NCBI RefSeq assembly: GCF_014705605.1
Contig: NZ_JACXIZ010000006.1
Coordinates: 1 to 64,000, forward strand
DNA: 64,000 nt
Source of the DNA: Paenibacillus sabuli
GTDB lineage: Bacteria; Bacillota; Bacilli; Paenibacillales; Paenibacillaceae
Direction: 5' to 3'
A program made the translations under genes and the position numbers. The notes beneath the pieces were generated by a model. That model made no database searches. It saw only the letters and a program-made list of their open reading frames with translations, and was not told where the DNA came from. Shown piece after piece: positions 63,105 to 64,000 of this stretch. Every line of letters starts with the position of its first letter. The stretch's first letter is position 1.

Positions 63105-63171
63105 CTAAACGGTTGCCAGCGCGCTTATTTCGATCGATTTCAAGAAAATAAGACCTGTGGCAACCGTTTAG
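63105..63171. repeat. Nested inverted repeat with 14-base arms
   Basis: CTAAACGGTTGCCA (63105-63118) and its perfect complement (63158-63171) flank a second dyad CTTATTT/AAATAAG (63124-63130 / 63146-63152). Not followed by a T tract. It may be a short mobile-element-like repeat or a structured RNA. Confidence 0.7.
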
Positions 63172-63262
63172 GTTGGGTTTCAATCGCACCAGGTTATTCT
63201 GTAATCGACACATAGACGAAGCCGCGAGGGCCGTCTTCCGGCGACGCAAGGCTCGTTTCGAG

Positions 63263-63308
63263 AAAAAGACCTCCAATACAGGTGCAATACCCATACGAAG
63301 GTCTTTTT
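63263..63308. terminator. Terminator of the MarR gene
   Basis: AAAAAGACCT/AGGTCTTTTT stem, 26-base loop, T runs on both strands, 38 bases after the MarR stop. Confidence 0.7.
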
Positions 63309-63345
63309 TTCGACATGCTCCACTTCATTTCTGCGTGCTCCACTT

Positions 63346-63780
63346 TCATCGCTGCTGAGCCCGTTGGTTGAACTTGTGCAACAGTTCGCCGAACATGGTC
63401 CGCTCCTCATCCGTCCAACCCTCCAGCAGCTCCGCGATGCGCGCTTGCCTTGCGCGCCGAGTAGCCTGCAGCTCCGCCAGACCGTGATCGGTGATACCCA
63501 AGCCATAGGCCCTCCCATCGTCCGGATCGGGAATGCGCCGGACCAGTCCGCTCGCTTCGAGCGCCGCTGCCTGACGGCTCACCGTGGAGACGTCCAGCCC
63601 GAAGGCCTGGGCCAGGCGCTTCACTCCCTCCGGTCCATGCGCATCGATTCGGTGCAGCAGCAGGTACGCCGCCCGATCCAGCGTACCCAGTCGACGCGTC
63701 GTCATGGCCGTGACACGCCGCAGCAAAATTGCCAACTCCAACTCCACCTGTCTGATCGCCCCGTCATCCTCCATGTCCAT
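63346..63780 (-). CDS. MarR-family transcriptional regulator
   Basis: A 144-residue winged-helix regulator. Recognition region: RLAQAFGLDVSTVSRQAAALEASGLVRRIPDPDDGRAYGL, with the wing Asp/Arg typical of MarR (written here as one conserved block split by the wing); dimerisation helices lie at both ends. ATG 63780 is eight bases after AAGGAGG. No transporter or enzyme gene is adjacent in the window, so the target may be its own promoter or a gene beyond the right edge. Confidence 0.9.
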   Translation of the reverse strand: MDMEDDGAIRQVELELAILLRRVTAMTTRRLGTLDRAAYLLLHRIDAHGPEGVKRLAQAFGLDVSTVSRQAAALEASGLVRRIPDPDDGRAYGLGITDHGLAELQATRRARQARIAELLEGWTDEERTMFGELLHKFNQRAQQR

Positions 63781-63913
63781 CTCCCTCACCTCCTTTTCCG
63801 GCGCCCCAGTCAATCTATGCCACTGCACATGTGCTCTCCAGCTCACAACAATAAGCCAGCAGAGCACACCTTTGACACATCTGTCGCGCGCCGTTGGCGC
63901 GAATTTGGCACAA

Positions 63914-63965
63914 CGTCTTTCGTGCGTCTTTGGTGCATCTTTGATATGTCTTTGGTGCGTCGCAG
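63914..63965. repeat. Short imperfect repeats upstream of the MarR gene
   Basis: Four variants of TCTTTGGTGCG(T) in tandem. No gene is seen from 63781 to the window end. Confidence 0.45.
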
Positions 63966-64000
63966 GCCCTTCCTTGGAAGGCCGCCAGGACGCCGGCAGG

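Larger units (their letters stand above)
62776..63345. other. Intergenic region with dyads, no gene
   Basis: About 570 bases between the GNAT and MarR genes. It contains a partial family-A start (AAGGCGAAACG near 62944), a large inverted repeat (63105-63171) and a terminator (63263-63308). No convincing short gene was found. Confidence 0.5.

Overview
The window is chromosomal DNA of a Firmicute, most likely a high-G+C member of the Paenibacillaceae (Paenibacillus/Cohnella-like). The evidence is strong AGGAGG-type ribosome binding sites, LplB/LplC-type sugar permeases with lipoprotein binding proteins, YesM/YesN-type two-component and membrane-anchored AraC regulators next to glycoside hydrolases, an S-layer-homology protein, and TTGACA/TATAAT promoters. 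Most of the window is very GC-rich. About 11.9-24.4 kb, the first 0.5 kb and the 5' end of the S-layer gene are clearly AT-richer. No rRNA, tRNA, CRISPR or replication origin was seen.

Layout: 0.2-1.9 kb, an AT-rich VOC-family gene and a tyrosine recombinase. 2.0-6.6 kb, a GH42-like glycosidase divergent from a LacI-type repressor. 6.7-10.1 kb, an ECF sigma factor (apparent CTG start), a one-TM probable anti-sigma protein and a membrane TPR protein, all overlapping. 10.1-11.6 kb, an MBL-fold hydrolase. 11.9-24.4 kb, a carbohydrate-utilisation locus on the minus strand: beta-helix protein, decayed glycosidase module, response regulator, sensor kinase, a terminator, two permeases, a binding protein and a GH20-type hydrolase. 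24.8-34 kb, housekeeping and accessory genes: DEDDh exonuclease with a Gln/Ser tail, lipoate ligase, SGNH hydrolase, phosphotransferase, a membrane protein, a DUF429 protein and an MFS transporter. 34.1-37.7 kb, a GntR/YtrA-regulated ABC operon. 37.8-41.6 kb, a heterodimeric ABC exporter. 42-46 kb, a small membrane ORF with an ATT start, a Gfo/Idh/MocA oxidoreductase, a frameshifted membrane-anchored gene with its partner, and an SDR. 46-53 kb, a second sugar-uptake operon (AraC-type membrane regulator, binding protein, two permeases) with a five-copy repeat array between binding protein and permeases. 53.2-56.1 kb, an aromatic-acid exporter-like protein, an alpha/beta hydrolase and a paired SMR transporter. 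56.5-60.6 kb, a large S-layer/Ig-like protein. 60.7-62.8 kb, an operon of a GNAT acetyltransferase and three tail-collar proteins. 63.3-63.8 kb, a MarR regulator.

The two sugar loci follow the same logic: a surface sensor senses ligand, an AraC-type output switches on a lipoprotein binding protein and two permeases, and hydrolases process the glycan. Neither locus has its own transporter ATPase, so a shared MsmX-type ATPase is presumably used.

The less ordinary material is mostly non-coding or structural. At least three families of dispersed palindromic repeats occur. One forms the five-copy array between binding protein and permeases, and another copy supplies the last codons of a hydrolase gene. 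Many conserved proteins carry low-complexity insertions. Two genes seem to begin at codons (CTG, ATT) that initiation factor IF3 normally rejects. I found no convincing new multi-gene system. The repeat families and the sigma/anti-sigma/TPR operon are the best leads.
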